A stretch of DNA of 64,000 nucleotides, from positions 248,001-312,000 of the forward strand of contig NZ_ATWN01000002.1 in the NCBI RefSeq assembly GCF_000421265.1, in the 5' to 3' direction. Shown here piece by piece: positions 16,899 through 25,903 of this stretch. The stretch's first letter is position 1; every line of letters begins with the position of its first letter. The stretch comes from Thalassospira lucentensis MCCC 1A00383 = DSM 14000 (GTDB lineage Bacteria > Pseudomonadota > Alphaproteobacteria > Rhodospirillales > Thalassospiraceae). The translations under genes were made by a program, and so were the position numbers. The notes beneath the pieces are model-generated. The model had not been told where the DNA came from. It saw only the letters and a list, made by a program, of their open reading frames with translations, and searched no databases.

Positions 16899-17689
16899 AG
16901 GTCGATGCCTCCAACCCGCTATGGCGTTTTCGCGGGATCACGTCGACGGCAATGCTATTCTTTGCCTATTTGTACCTGCCAATTGTGATCCTGATTGCGC
17001 TGTCCTTTAACGAAAACAGACTGGCCACCATCTGGACGGGCTTTACCACTGATTGGTATGTTGTGGCATTGTCTAATGATGACATGTTACGTGCCGCACA
17101 AAACTCGCTGGTCGTGGCGGTTTCCGCAACTGTCATTGCCACAATTGCCGCAACTCTTGCTGCAATGGGGATGTCACGCGGACGGTTTCGCGGGGAAACC
17201 GGTGTATCGGCCATGTTGGCTTTGCCGTTGCTGGTCCCCGAAGTTGTCACCGCGATTGCAACCTTGCTGTTCTTTGTTGCCATCGGGATCAAGCTTGGCC
17301 TTTTGACCATCATTATTGCCCATACGGTATTTTGCATCCCGTTTGCCTATTTGCCGATCAGAGCCCGGCTTGAGGGCATGGACCCGTCTTTGACTGAGGC
17401 CGCAAATGATCTTTATGCCAATGAATGGAAGGCGTTCCGTCGTGTGACCTTGCCGTTGTTGTGGCCTGGTATTTTGTCTGGTGCGATGTTGTCCTTTATC
17501 ATCTCGTTGGATGATTTTGTGATTTCATACTTCGTCGGCGGGGCGGGGGCGACCACGCTTCCGATCTATATCTTTGGCATGATCCGCATTGGCATTACGC
17601 CAGAGGTCAACGCCATTTCGGCGATGATGTTGCTGGTGTCGATAATCTTTGTCAGCGTGTCATTCCTGATAGATCGCATTCGCTACTAA
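16895..17689 (+). CDS. potC: Polyamine ABC transporter permease (PotC type)
   Basis: A 264-residue second permease subunit with about six membrane helices. The EAA loop reads EAANDLYANEWKAFRRVTLPLLWPGI (about 168-193). SLDDFVISYFVGGAG (about 208-222) is the hallmark of PotC/PotI proteins. Its ATG overlaps the potB stop by 4 nt. A modest hairpin and 80 bp separate it from potD, an arrangement that often lets the binding protein be made in excess of the membrane subunits. Confidence 0.93.
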   Translation: MKVDASNPLWRFRGITSTAMLFFAYLYLPIVILIALSFNENRLATIWTGFTTDWYVVALSNDDMLRAAQNSLVVAVSATVIATIAATLAAMGMSRGRFRGETGVSAMLALPLLVPEVVTAIATLLFFVAIGIKLGLLTIIIAHTVFCIPFAYLPIRARLEGMDPSLTEAANDLYANEWKAFRRVTLPLLWPGILSGAMLSFIISLDDFVISYFVGGAGATTLPIYIFGMIRIGITPEVNAISAMMLLVSIIFVSVSFLIDRIRY

Positions 17690-17705
17690 CACTTACTTTT
17701 CAGGT

Positions 17706-17729
17706 GTTCGGTTTCTGGGCGGGCCGAAC
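17706..17729 (+). promoter_or_regulatory. Intercistronic hairpin potC-potD
   Basis: GTTCGG (17706-17711) pairs with CCGAAC (17724-17729). There is no T tract. It could be an mRNA-processing or stabilising element that raises potD relative to potABC. Confidence 0.4.
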
Positions 17730-17771
17730 GCATAAAACAATAAATGACCGTCCATAACAGGGAGACTTACG

Positions 17772-18812
17772 ATGAAATTTCGTTCCGTAATTTTAGGAGC
17801 ATCTGCCCTTGCCTTGTTGTCCGTTGGGTCGGCAAAAGCAGATGGTGAACTGTTCTTCTATAACTGGTCGAACTATTTTCCACCGGAACTGATGGAAAAG
17901 TTCGAAAAGGAAACCGGTATTAAGGTCACGCTGGATGTCTATGATTCCAACGAAACCATGCTGGCAAAGCTTCAGGCAGGCGCATCGGGTTATGACATTG
18001 CCGTTGCGTCCGACTACATGGTCGATGTGATGATCAAGGAAGGTTTGGCAACCGAGATTGATGCCAAAGACTTTGAGAATTTCAAAAATGTCGCCAAGCC
18101 ACACGACACCATGAAATACGATCCTGATCGTAAATACTCCGCGACCTATCTTTGGGGGACAACCGGCTTTACCTATGACGCATCGGCAACCGATGCTGAA
18201 ATGGAACGCAGCTGGAAAGAGTTCTTTGAACCACGTGAAGAATTCCGCGGCAAGATCGGCGCGCTAAATGACGAAGTCGAGATGTTTAATGCAGCATCCT
18301 ACTACGCCGGTGTGGAAAAATGCACAGAAGACCCGGCTGAGGCGCAAAAAGTCCTCGACGTTCTGTTAAAGCAGAAACCTTACATCGCGGTGTATAGCTC
18401 CGAAGGTACGATTGATCGGATGTCGGCGCGTGAAGTTTCCATGCATATGCAATGGAACGGTGCCGCACACCGGACCAAGGAAACCATTCCAGAAGCCGTC
18501 TTTGTGTATCCGAAAGAAGGCCTGACATATTGGTCGGATCACTTCGTTGTTCCGACCGGGGCGCCGAACCTCGAAAATGCCAAAACCTTCCTGAACTGGA
18601 TGATGAAGCCGGAAAATGCGGCTGAGGCATCTAACTATGCCGGTTATATGAATTCGATCAAAGGAAGTGGCGCGTTTATGGATCCGTCCATGAATGATGA
18701 TCCTGCGGTGAATATGCCCGAAGAATATGCCGATCTTTTGATCCCGGGGCAGAACTGCTCGGTCAAGGCGCGTGATCTGCGTAACCGCGTTTGGACCAAG
18801 CTCAAAAGCTGA
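17772..18812 (+). CDS. potD: Polyamine-binding periplasmic protein (PotD/PotF type)
   Basis: A 346-residue periplasmic solute-binding protein delivering putrescine or spermidine to PotBC. A signal peptide ends at AKADG (about residue 23). The mature protein opens with LFFYNWSNYFPPELMEKFEKETGIKV, the classic PotD/PotF start; the YNWSNY motif includes polyamine-contacting aromatic and acidic positions. AGASGYDIAVASDYM and the later SEGTIDRMSAREVSMHMQWNG also match. GGGAGAC gives the ribosome-binding site. A strong terminator 22 bp after the stop ends the operon. Confidence 0.93.
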   Translation: MKFRSVILGASALALLSVGSAKADGELFFYNWSNYFPPELMEKFEKETGIKVTLDVYDSNETMLAKLQAGASGYDIAVASDYMVDVMIKEGLATEIDAKDFENFKNVAKPHDTMKYDPDRKYSATYLWGTTGFTYDASATDAEMERSWKEFFEPREEFRGKIGALNDEVEMFNAASYYAGVEKCTEDPAEAQKVLDVLLKQKPYIAVYSSEGTIDRMSAREVSMHMQWNGAAHRTKETIPEAVFVYPKEGLTYWSDHFVVPTGAPNLENAKTFLNWMMKPENAAEASNYAGYMNSIKGSGAFMDPSMNDDPAVNMPEEYADLLIPGQNCSVKARDLRNRVWTKLKS

Positions 18813-18833
18813 TCATGATTGTTAAAACCTGAT

Positions 18834-18877
18834 TGTTTCGGCCCGGTGCATGTGCTGTCGGGCCGAAACATTTTTTC
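18834..18877 (+). terminator. Intrinsic terminator of the pot operon
   Basis: A 12-bp perfect stem: TGTTTCGGCCCG (18834-18845) with CGGGCCGAAACA (18859-18870), followed by six T (18871-18876). It isolates the nitrilase gene from pot transcription. Confidence 0.92.
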
Positions 18878-18922
18878 ATGATTTTAGCCACTATCGCCCC
18901 ATTCGACAGGAAAGACCATGTC

Positions 18923-19858
18923 ATGACGTCGCCCGCTTCTTTCCCTGATTACGTTACGATTGCTCTTTGGGCCACCAACCTTGGGAAACCGATCAACAGC
19001 ATGGCCGATTGGGCCGATCATGTTGATGGACAAATGGCGAAGGCCGCCAAACAAGGGGCGAAGGTTTTTGTCATGCCTGAATATGACAGTGAACAATGGA
19101 TGGCCTTTAAGCCAGAAGGTCTTCAGCCCAATCAGGAAATTTCCTGGATGGCAGATCAGGCACCTGCCGCACGTGAACATGCCGCCTGGCTGTCAAAAAA
19201 GCATGACATGCTGTTAGTCGCCGGAAGCATGCCCTGGCATCTTGATCCGGCGGACGCGGCCAAGGGGCAAACAAACAGTGCGATGATCTTTACGCCAGAA
19301 GGCGATGCAATCATTCAGGATAAACTTTCCCTAACTCCCGGTGAGCAGGAACCCGATGATTGGAACCTTACACCGGGTAAGGAATTTGGTGTTTTTAAAT
19401 GGCGGGGTTTGAACGTAGCAGTTCTGATCTGCCTTGATATTGAAATGCCTGCTCTTTCGTGTTTGCTCGCCCCGCTTGATATTGATCTTCTTTTGGTGCC
19501 CTCGATGACAATGACCCCGTCGGGCTATCACCGTGTGTTTGGCTGTGCCAAAGCCCGTGCGGTTGAATTGATGACCGTGATTGGGGCATGTGGCACGACG
19601 GGGACGGCAATCAATACAACGCAGAACCCGACAAATTATTCCGGCTGTTCGGTCTTTACCCCGTGCGAGCCACAGCTTGGCCACACGGGTATTTTTGCCC
19701 AGACCGAACCAACATTTGATGATGGCGGCGATGGTGAAATGCTGATCGCCAAGGACATCCCGGTTGGCCTTGTCCGTGCGTTGCGCGGTGGCGATGCCGA
19801 AGTCTGGCCCGGTGGTTGGACGGCAAATCACGTGCAAATCAACAGTAAGACGTCATAA
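18923..19858 (+). CDS. Nitrilase-superfamily carbon-nitrogen hydrolase
   Basis: A 311-residue amidase of the nitrilase fold. The Glu-Lys-Cys triad is visible: E53 in VMPEYDSE, K134 in QDKLSLTPGE and C170 in AVLICLDIEMPAL. Lying directly behind the polyamine importer, it could cleave an N-acyl or N-carbamoyl polyamine. The match to N-carbamoylputrescine amidase is not strong enough for me to name it, so substrate is unknown. The potD terminator separates it from pot, so it has its own promoter. Start ATG 18923 has AGGAAAG upstream; the frame is open to 18833, but that part overlaps the terminator stem. Confidence 0.85.
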   Translation: MTSPASFPDYVTIALWATNLGKPINSMADWADHVDGQMAKAAKQGAKVFVMPEYDSEQWMAFKPEGLQPNQEISWMADQAPAAREHAAWLSKKHDMLLVAGSMPWHLDPADAAKGQTNSAMIFTPEGDAIIQDKLSLTPGEQEPDDWNLTPGKEFGVFKWRGLNVAVLICLDIEMPALSCLLAPLDIDLLLVPSMTMTPSGYHRVFGCAKARAVELMTVIGACGTTGTAINTTQNPTNYSGCSVFTPCEPQLGHTGIFAQTEPTFDDGGDGEMLIAKDIPVGLVRALRGGDAEVWPGGWTANHVQINSKTS

Positions 19859-19973
19859 CGACTTGAACCTTGCGGCAAAATGACAAGGATGATGTTGGTT
19901 GGGTAATCTGGCCACGGGGCAACTGTGTGCGTGACATGGACCAAGATACAAATAAGTTTGGAGCAAAAATCGC

Positions 19974-20864
19974 ATGAAGATTGCAGTTATGGGCGCAGGT
20001 GCTGTCGGGTGTTATTACGGTGCCATGCTGGCGCGTGCCGGGCATGATGTGACCTTGATCGGACGTCCCACCCATGTTGAGGTAATGAACCGTGATGGAT
20101 TGCTTCTCGACCTCGGAGCATCGCAGGAATATGTCGCCGTGACCGGTAGTACGGAGGCGTCGTCCGTCGCCGGGGCCGAACTGATTTTGTTGTGTGTAAA
20201 GTCGACGGATACGGAAGATGCGGGTCAGCAGATCAAACCGTTTATTGGCAAGGACACCATTATCCTGAGCCTGCAAAACGGTGTTGATAACGCTGAGCGC
20301 CTTGGTCAGGTTCTTGGTCAGCCGGTTATCCCTGTGGTGGTGTATGTCGCAACCAGCATGGGCGGTGCTGGCCATGTGAAACACCATGGTCGCGGTGAAC
20401 TCGTCATTGGCATGTCATCGCAAAGTCAGGTGGTCGCAGATACATTGCGTCCGGCGCGCATTCCCGTCGAAATTTCCGAAAATGCCGATGGTGCATTGTG
20501 GGCCAAAATGATCCTGAATTGTGCCTATAACGCATTGTCTGCAATTACCCAGACCCCGTACGGTGAACTGGTGAAGCAGGACGGTATTTGGGATGTAATA
20601 CGCAACGCGGTGGATGAATGCCTTGCGGTTGCGGCGGCCTGCGGCGTTACCATTCCGGGTGACGTTTGGGGGGCAATTGAAAAGATTGTCGAAACCATGC
20701 CCGCGCAGTTTTCATCGACCGCACAGGATTTGGCACGCGGCAAGCCAACAGAGATCGACTATCTCAATGGTTATATCGTGCGCAAAGGCTGCGAATTTGG
20801 CATTGCGACCCCGACCAACCTTGCGTTGCATTCCATAACGAAATTGCAGGAACGCAGGGCCTGA
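19974..20864 (+). CDS. 2-dehydropantoate 2-reductase family protein
   Basis: A 296-residue NADPH-dependent oxidoreductase of the ketopantoate reductase family. The N-terminal Rossmann motif MKIAVMGAGAVGCYYGAMLARAGHDVTLIGR, the ALWAKMILNCAYNALSAIT segment with the catalytic Lys and Asn, and the PTEIDYLNGYIVRKG helix are all family hallmarks. Many genomes hold several paralogues, and its position after polyamine genes rather than pan genes means that pantothenate synthesis is not certain. I therefore withhold the panE symbol. ATG 19974 is preceded by a weak GGAG site. Confidence 0.87.
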   Translation: MKIAVMGAGAVGCYYGAMLARAGHDVTLIGRPTHVEVMNRDGLLLDLGASQEYVAVTGSTEASSVAGAELILLCVKSTDTEDAGQQIKPFIGKDTIILSLQNGVDNAERLGQVLGQPVIPVVVYVATSMGGAGHVKHHGRGELVIGMSSQSQVVADTLRPARIPVEISENADGALWAKMILNCAYNALSAITQTPYGELVKQDGIWDVIRNAVDECLAVAAACGVTIPGDVWGAIEKIVETMPAQFSSTAQDLARGKPTEIDYLNGYIVRKGCEFGIATPTNLALHSITKLQERRA

Positions 20865-20887
20865 CAACATGTGACGTCCGGGGTGTG

Positions 20888-21811
20888 TTATTCCGCCTGT
20901 TTGGCTGGTGCCGTTGTGCTGTCCGGTTTTGGAATGGGAACACCTATTCTGTCACCAAACATCACAATCGCGGCGGCAAGCACGATCAGGAAAGCCCCAA
21001 CCAAGCTGACCGGTGCAGGCAGTAGGCCAAACACGGTAACATCTAGCAACAGTGCCCAGATCATCGCGGTATATTCGAACGCGGCCAGTGTCGATGCGGG
21101 GGCGCGTGCCAAGGCTTCGGTCATGAAAATATGGGCAAGTCCACCGGTCAGCCCCGCTCCGATCAGGCAGGCCAGAACTTTGAAGGATGGATCAGCCCAG
21201 CCAAACGGCAGGGTCAGCAACCCACCCAGCGAGCAGATCACAGCAAAATAAAACGCGATGGTGCCAGCTGATTCTGTGCTGGTCAGGGCCTTGATCTGAA
21301 CCTTGGCAAAGGCGGTGGTGACGGCCATGGCAAGCCCAGCCCCAATGCCGAGCAGAACACCAGTATCGATCCCCGGTGTTGAAAGTGTCGGCCACAGCAT
21401 CAGGAACACGCCGCCAAACCCGGCGAAGGTGGCGGTAAACACGGCAATGCCGGGCTTCTCCCGCAGCATGACCATGGCAATCGGTAAAACCAGAAGCGGT
21501 GCCAAAAAGCCAAGTGCTGTTGCAAGAGCAAGCGGTAGATAGGCCAAAGACAGGAACGAAAAGAACATCGACACGACGCCAAATGTGCTGCGTTTAAGAT
21601 GCCCCATCGGGCGCGCGGTGCGAAGTCCACGCGGGAACTGGCGCCGCCACATCAAGTACATCACAATCGGGATCAGCGCGACGGAGCTTCGCCAAAACAT
21701 GATTTGGCCCACCGGTGCCTCAAAGGACGCCAGCCGGACAAAAAGGCTCATAATCGCAAACAGGCCGGTTGCCCCTAACCGCAAGCCAACACCGGACCAA
21801 AATGTATTCAT
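20888..21811 (-). CDS. EamA-family (DMT) inner-membrane transporter
   Basis: A 307-residue drug/metabolite transporter superfamily permease with two EamA repeats and about ten membrane helices, beginning SGVGLRLGATGLFAIMSLFVRLAS. The second repeat starts near LLGIGAGLAMAVTTAFAKVQIKAL. Such proteins export amino acids, purine derivatives or other small metabolites; the substrate cannot be read from sequence. The chosen ATG near 21811 has GGAGG about 10 bp upstream; the frame is open 11 codons earlier from a TTG. It is convergent with the reductase gene, 23 bp away. Confidence 0.87.
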   Translation of the reverse strand: MNTFWSGVGLRLGATGLFAIMSLFVRLASFEAPVGQIMFWRSSVALIPIVMYLMWRRQFPRGLRTARPMGHLKRSTFGVVSMFFSFLSLAYLPLALATALGFLAPLLVLPIAMVMLREKPGIAVFTATFAGFGGVFLMLWPTLSTPGIDTGVLLGIGAGLAMAVTTAFAKVQIKALTSTESAGTIAFYFAVICSLGGLLTLPFGWADPSFKVLACLIGAGLTGGLAHIFMTEALARAPASTLAAFEYTAMIWALLLDVTVFGLLPAPVSLVGAFLIVLAAAIVMFGDRIGVPIPKPDSTTAPAKQAE

Positions 21812-22106
21812 TCCTGCTAACCTCCGACATGCTTCCGTTATCAATACCGGAACCCGTCAGGTTTGCATGAATGACAAATTCTCATATCTGGGCTGAAGAA
21901 AATTTGCGACTTGGTCGCAGGTGCCGAGGTTTCTCGGGGTTACGGCAAATATCTGGACGCTTGGTGCATAGATATGGACAAACGGCATAGTGACATTGCC
22001 AGATTGCTTCAAAGTTGTGCTCATCAGAAAGGGTGCCGTTGCCAGATACGATGAAATGTCATCGGGCCATGGTGCAGGTCGAAAACCAGGTAGGGAAAGG
22101 CCTTTG

Positions 22107-22388
22107 ATGATGTTAAGTGCGACGTGCTGTAGCGGCGATGATGTCATCGCGCGTAGACAGCGACCTCACCAGCGTCCAGTAGTGATTATTGAACAAAACC
22201 TTGCAAACCTTGATCAGGCGATTACGCAATACCTTGGTCTTGGGGATATTATTCTTGTGCCCAATCCGTATCATGGCCTTCATATGATAAGGATGTTCGA
22301 GGCCGAGAATATTGAAATTATGGCGGTCGTGGGCATTCATCCCGCGCGCGATATGACGCTTTGGGCGGTAACCCACAGATATCCCTGA
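22107..22388 (+). CDS. Small hypothetical protein
   Basis: A possible 93-residue protein, not recognised. Support comes from AGGGAAAGG at 22092-22100 six bases before ATG 22107, and from a hairpin terminator starting 25 bp after the stop. The translated segment DQAITQYLGLGDIILVPNPYHGLHMIRMFEAEN reads like a folded alpha/beta protein rather than random frame. A second ATG follows immediately. The open frame continues upstream to 21990 with less protein-like composition. It is flanked by an exporter (divergent) and an AraC gene (convergent). Confidence 0.45.
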   Translation: MMLSATCCSGDDVIARRQRPHQRPVVIIEQNLANLDQAITQYLGLGDIILVPNPYHGLHMIRMFEAENIEIMAVVGIHPARDMTLWAVTHRYP

Positions 22389-22407
22389 TCGTCTAACGAA
22401 AGCCTGA

Positions 22408-22446
22408 AAAGGACGCCCAACCGTACCACGTCGGTTGGGCGTTTTG
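22408..22446. terminator. Bidirectional terminator
   Basis: ACGCCCAACCG (22413-22423) pairs with CGGTTGGGCGT (22432-22442), an 11-bp perfect stem flanked by AAAA on the left and TTTT on the right. It serves the small + strand gene and the convergent AraC gene. Confidence 0.85.
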
Positions 22447-22449
22447 CCA

Positions 22450-23502
22450 TTAGGTCAGCCCGTAAAGCCAGCTTTCATAGCGTTTGTCGACAAGGTCATT
22501 GGTGTTTGTTGTTTGGCGTTCGCTAACCACAGCCCCATTGCGGACTTCGCCCGGTGTCGTGTCGTACTTTTCACGGAATGCCCGGATAAAACTGGCGTCG
22601 CTGGAAAAGCCGCACTCCAAAGCAATGTCATAGATCGAAGAACGCGCCCTTAAAGGATCGTTCAACAGCGATATTGCCTGACGTAACCGCATGTCGCGAA
22701 TGTAATTGTAAACACCGCCATAAGGCGCAAAGTAATTGTACAGCTTGGACCGAGAGACTCCAAGATCATGTGCCGCCTGACGTGGGTTCAGATCCGGTGA
22801 GCCAAGATTGTCGCGAAAGTAACGGCGCATGCGGACCATGTTCATGATGCCGTTTCGCTGATGGCTTGTTTCACGGGTGAGGCCGGTTGCCGTGTTGATG
22901 CAGTTTGCGAACATCAAGGCGAATATTTTCTCGACAGTACTTGACTGTTGATGAGTGAGAGTGCGGACATTTTTGTGCAATGAGATCAATTGATCACGCA
23001 GCATTCGGACCATCGGGTCGCCTGGATCAAGAAACCGTATGCAGTGATCGTTCGGTTGATGAAGTAATTCTTCAACAAGGGGACGTGGCATGACCAGTGT
23101 TAAGGTCTGCAAATCACTTGTCTGGGCTATAAATGGTTGTGTCAGGTCATAGACAATAAGCCCATTACGTTTTATTTCCGTGCCGCCCTTGCCGGTTTCG
23201 CAATGAACCGTACCGTTGGTGTACAGGCCAACGCCATAGTGGTCCATACCGTTGCCAGCAATCTGACTATAGGCACGCTCAAAACTTTGTTGCCGCGATT
23301 TCACATCCATCAACATCAATGAGCCGAAAAGATGTGACTCAATACTTGACGTAAAGTTTTCGTCGCGAACCGTTTTATCGGCTTCGACCCCAAAAAGACA
23401 ATTGATTGAGTCCTTCCAAACGCCATAGCGTTCATGTATTGGAAGGTTATCTACCGTAAAAAAAGAGCTGGAACAACCAGCTGACGCCTGTTCCGATTGC
23501 AT
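22450..23502 (-). CDS. AraC-family regulator with AraC_binding_2-type N domain
   Basis: A 350-residue regulator. The first 220 residues are a cupin-like sensor of the AraC_binding_2 kind (HERYGVWKDSINCLFGVEAD, then ...LIVYDLTQPF). The C-terminal 110 residues hold two helix-turn-helix units (LNPRQAAHDLGVSRSKLYNYFAPYGG and SSIYDIALECGFSSDASFIRAFREKYDTTP). Relatives include FeaR and AlkR-like activators of catabolic genes. No catabolic gene lies next to it, so its target is unknown. ATG 23502 has GGGGAAG upstream; TTG at 23517 only overlaps that site. Confidence 0.88.
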   Translation of the reverse strand: MQSEQASAGCSSSFFTVDNLPIHERYGVWKDSINCLFGVEADKTVRDENFTSSIESHLFGSLMLMDVKSRQQSFERAYSQIAGNGMDHYGVGLYTNGTVHCETGKGGTEIKRNGLIVYDLTQPFIAQTSDLQTLTLVMPRPLVEELLHQPNDHCIRFLDPGDPMVRMLRDQLISLHKNVRTLTHQQSSTVEKIFALMFANCINTATGLTRETSHQRNGIMNMVRMRRYFRDNLGSPDLNPRQAAHDLGVSRSKLYNYFAPYGGVYNYIRDMRLRQAISLLNDPLRARSSIYDIALECGFSSDASFIRAFREKYDTTPGEVRNGAVVSERQTTNTNDLVDKRYESWLYGLT

Positions 23503-24181
23503 TGTTATCTTCCCCAAATGGCCTACATGGCACGCATCAGATGATGCATTATTTAAAATGTGGATTGGGTCAGGCTTACTTGCCTATCCACTAATGTAAA
23601 ATAATCTAAATTAACTATTAGTGCAAAATCACTTATGTATAGGCACATTAAAAGTGTTAATTAGAATGCTGAGAAAATGGTAATGCAACGTTGTGCGGTA
23701 CAATGTCTCTCGGAATAGACCATGATGTCCGAGCCAAGGACCACGTGCTGCAGGCCGACGCTGGTTGTCAGCCCGAAGAGCCAGGGAAACAGTTTTCGTA
23801 CTACTTGTGAGGGAGTCTCTTATTTTAGGTGCTTGTATTTCTTACTGTTTTTGTCTTGCGCTTTGAGGTTCGAGCCACGGGTCAGATCGAACTTCGCATA
23901 CCGTATATTTATATATTCAATTAATTATATATTTTAAAATACTTTAGTATAGTAAATTCTTCAATTTCTACACCAAAGTATTGGTCCGTGTTTCTGTAAC
24001 GCGCGGATGGCAAGGGTTAGCGGGCTTTTTCTGGACATTATGTAAAATGTTTTGGACGCTCTGCGCATTGGTTTCACGCAATGTGTGATATCCCCGTCTA
24101 GACAAAACTAAAATAGAATCTCGAAAGCACAATCCGCTTCGAGCGATCAGGTAGAGCCGTCATATTTCTCCGGGGGAGAAG
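23503..24181. other. AT-rich intergenic region with nested inverted repeats (679 bp)
   Basis: No convincing gene. The part next to the AraC start holds overlapping symmetry: TGCCTAT (23581-23587) with ATAGGCA (23639-23645), CACTAAT (23589-23595) with ATTAGTG (23617-23623), and AGTG (23620-23623) with CACT (23630-23633). These are candidate binding sites for autoregulation. The stretch around 23890-23960 is strikingly AT-rich and could hold a promoter for the + strand gene at 24182. A 71-codon open frame at 23722-23937 has no ribosome-binding site and atypical composition. Confidence 0.5.
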
Positions 24182-24766
24182 ATGAATTCATTCGAATTAC
24201 ACCCAGCACGCCGCAAAGGAGAGGTCTATCACACAGACCCCGGGCGGTATTTGGGTGAAAACTGCCATCTAGACCCAGGCCGTCGGCATGGGGAACCAAA
24301 CCATGAGGTTTGGAAAGATCTCATTTCGATGCGTTTGACTGCAGCAGCCAAGCGCACCTTGTTTTCCGCACAAGAGGCGGAAGATTCGACCTACTTCGAC
24401 AATTCCAACGCTGAAAACGCCACAGCAATGATCCGTGCGATTGGCGACAGTGTTGCGGTCCTAAAGTCCATTGTCGATATCATGCCCGCCCTTGAACGAT
24501 TGATTTCAGTAAATTCTGGGCTTGAAGCCAAGCACCGAGATCCCAAAACCATTCAGCATCGAACATCGGAAAAGCTTTCGCCCAAGCGACCGCTGACAAA
24601 CAACAGCGGCTGGTCATCGGATGCCATGATCGAAATGCATAATATGTGTGCTGAAAGCCGTCGAAAGCCTGCCGGGAAACCGAGGTTGAACGGTGTGTAT
24701 GAACACAAAGACGACAGCACGGATAATGTGATCCCACCCGGCCCGCATTATTACAAACCGAATTAA
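24182..24766 (+). CDS. Orphan hypothetical protein with an N-terminal tandem repeat
   Basis: A 194-residue soluble protein that I do not recognise. Its ribosome-binding site is very strong (CTCCGGGGGAGA, 24167-24178). Residues 17-40 contain two adjacent copies of H-[TL]-D-P-G-R-x-x-G-E-x-x. A helical stretch (about 70-120) follows, then a polar, probably disordered tail ending in PPGPHYYKPN. There is no signal peptide or membrane span. It stands alone between two AraC genes, after an AT-rich region, and has its own terminator. This may be an acquired or lineage-specific gene. Confidence 0.7.
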   Translation: MNSFELHPARRKGEVYHTDPGRYLGENCHLDPGRRHGEPNHEVWKDLISMRLTAAAKRTLFSAQEAEDSTYFDNSNAENATAMIRAIGDSVAVLKSIVDIMPALERLISVNSGLEAKHRDPKTIQHRTSEKLSPKRPLTNNSGWSSDAMIEMHNMCAESRRKPAGKPRLNGVYEHKDDSTDNVIPPGPHYYKPN

Positions 24767-24841
24767 CGGCTATCCGGATGGGGCATTTTACAAAACCCAA
24801 AGTGTCCGGACCAAATAGTTGATCTTTGATCAATCATTGCG

Positions 24842-24888
24842 CCGCCGAAAAGACGAAGGTGACTTTGTCTGATCGGCGGTCTTTTTTG
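24842..24888 (+). terminator. Intrinsic terminator after the orphan gene
   Basis: CCGCCGA (24842-24848) pairs with TCGGCGG (24873-24879), with an imperfect inner AGAC/GTCT extension, followed by T6 at 24882-24887. Confidence 0.75.
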
Positions 24889-24946
24889 TGATCTGTGCTG
24901 CACCCGGCATCGGGTCTTCTTGTCCCTTGGGCTGGTATCAAACGGC

Positions 24947-25747
24947 TTATCGGAAATAGCCACCGGGTGTTTTGCCCGTTGCCTTGCGGAACATGGCAAT
25001 GAAGGCCGACGTGTTTTCATATCCCAAATCAAGGGCAACTTCTGTGACCGGCCGTTCATTGGCCAGCCGTTCCAACGCATACAGCAGCCTTAACTTTTGC
25101 CGCCACTCACGAAACGGCATGCCGGTTTCACGTTGAAACAGCCGGGCAAGTGTGCGGCTTGACGCGCCACAAACCTTTGCCCAGTCATTAAGTGTGCGGT
25201 TGTCTGCAGGATCCCCTTGCAGATGTTCACATATCCTTGAAAGTCGGGGGTCTTTGGGGGCAGGCAAATACAAATTGTCCTGATCCGGGGCCTTTAGTTG
25301 ATCGAGCAAAACACGGATCAGACGCCCTTCTTCGCCGTCTTCGTCATACTCAATCGGGATTTCGGTCGCCGCACGGATCAGTTCACGCAACAGCGGGCTG
25401 ACGTCAAGAACCATGCATCGGTTGGGTAGGTTCACCGAAACATCGCGTCCGATATAAAGGTGGCGTGCACGGGTTAATCCGCTGCAGGTTACTGCATGAT
25501 CGGTATGGGGAGGCACCCAGACAGCCCGCTGTGGTGGAACGATCCACATGCCGGCCTCTGTCAGGACGGTCATGGTTCCTTCAATGGCGTACAGTAGCTG
25601 GTTCCAGTCATGACTATGGGCGGCAACGTGATAGCCCGCAGGCATGTCACTGACCCGGACATAGACCGCACGCGGCAATTCTTTTGGCCGGGGACGGTTG
25701 TTGTGATGAATGGGGCGGCCTTCAAACGTGTTCATGATGTGGGGCAT
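24947..25747 (-). CDS. AraC-family regulator divergent from an MFS transporter
   Basis: A 266-residue regulator with an N-terminal cupin domain (AAHSHDWNQLLYAIEGTMTV, then WIVPPQRAVWVPPHTDHAV) and a C-terminal double helix-turn-helix (TLNDWAKVCGASSRTLARLFQRETG and VTEVALDLGYENTSAFIAMFRKATGKTPGGYFR). This architecture is that of the NimR/YeaM group, whose members usually repress a divergent exporter gene. Here an MFS gene diverges 156 bp away and is the likely target. ATG 25747 is used; a second ATG four codons later is possible. Confidence 0.9.
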   Translation of the reverse strand: MPHIMNTFEGRPIHHNNRPRPKELPRAVYVRVSDMPAGYHVAAHSHDWNQLLYAIEGTMTVLTEAGMWIVPPQRAVWVPPHTDHAVTCSGLTRARHLYIGRDVSVNLPNRCMVLDVSPLLRELIRAATEIPIEYDEDGEEGRLIRVLLDQLKAPDQDNLYLPAPKDPRLSRICEHLQGDPADNRTLNDWAKVCGASSRTLARLFQRETGMPFREWRQKLRLLYALERLANERPVTEVALDLGYENTSAFIAMFRKATGKTPGGYFR

Positions 25748-25903
25748 GACATTCGTCCAAATAAAACTGTCTGATTTGCGGTATATATTGGCAGATTATC
25801 GTAAGACAGACGATCTCGACAGGTTTAACTTGGTCTCATTCCAAATCAACCATTGTTGTGACAAAGGACCCGCCACCAACGCGGCCCTGTCTGGGGAGAC
25901 AAA

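Noticed and set aside
23722-23937. 71-codon + strand frame in the AT-rich gap
   Set aside because: No ribosome-binding site and no protein-like pattern apart from AT-driven hydrophobic residues.
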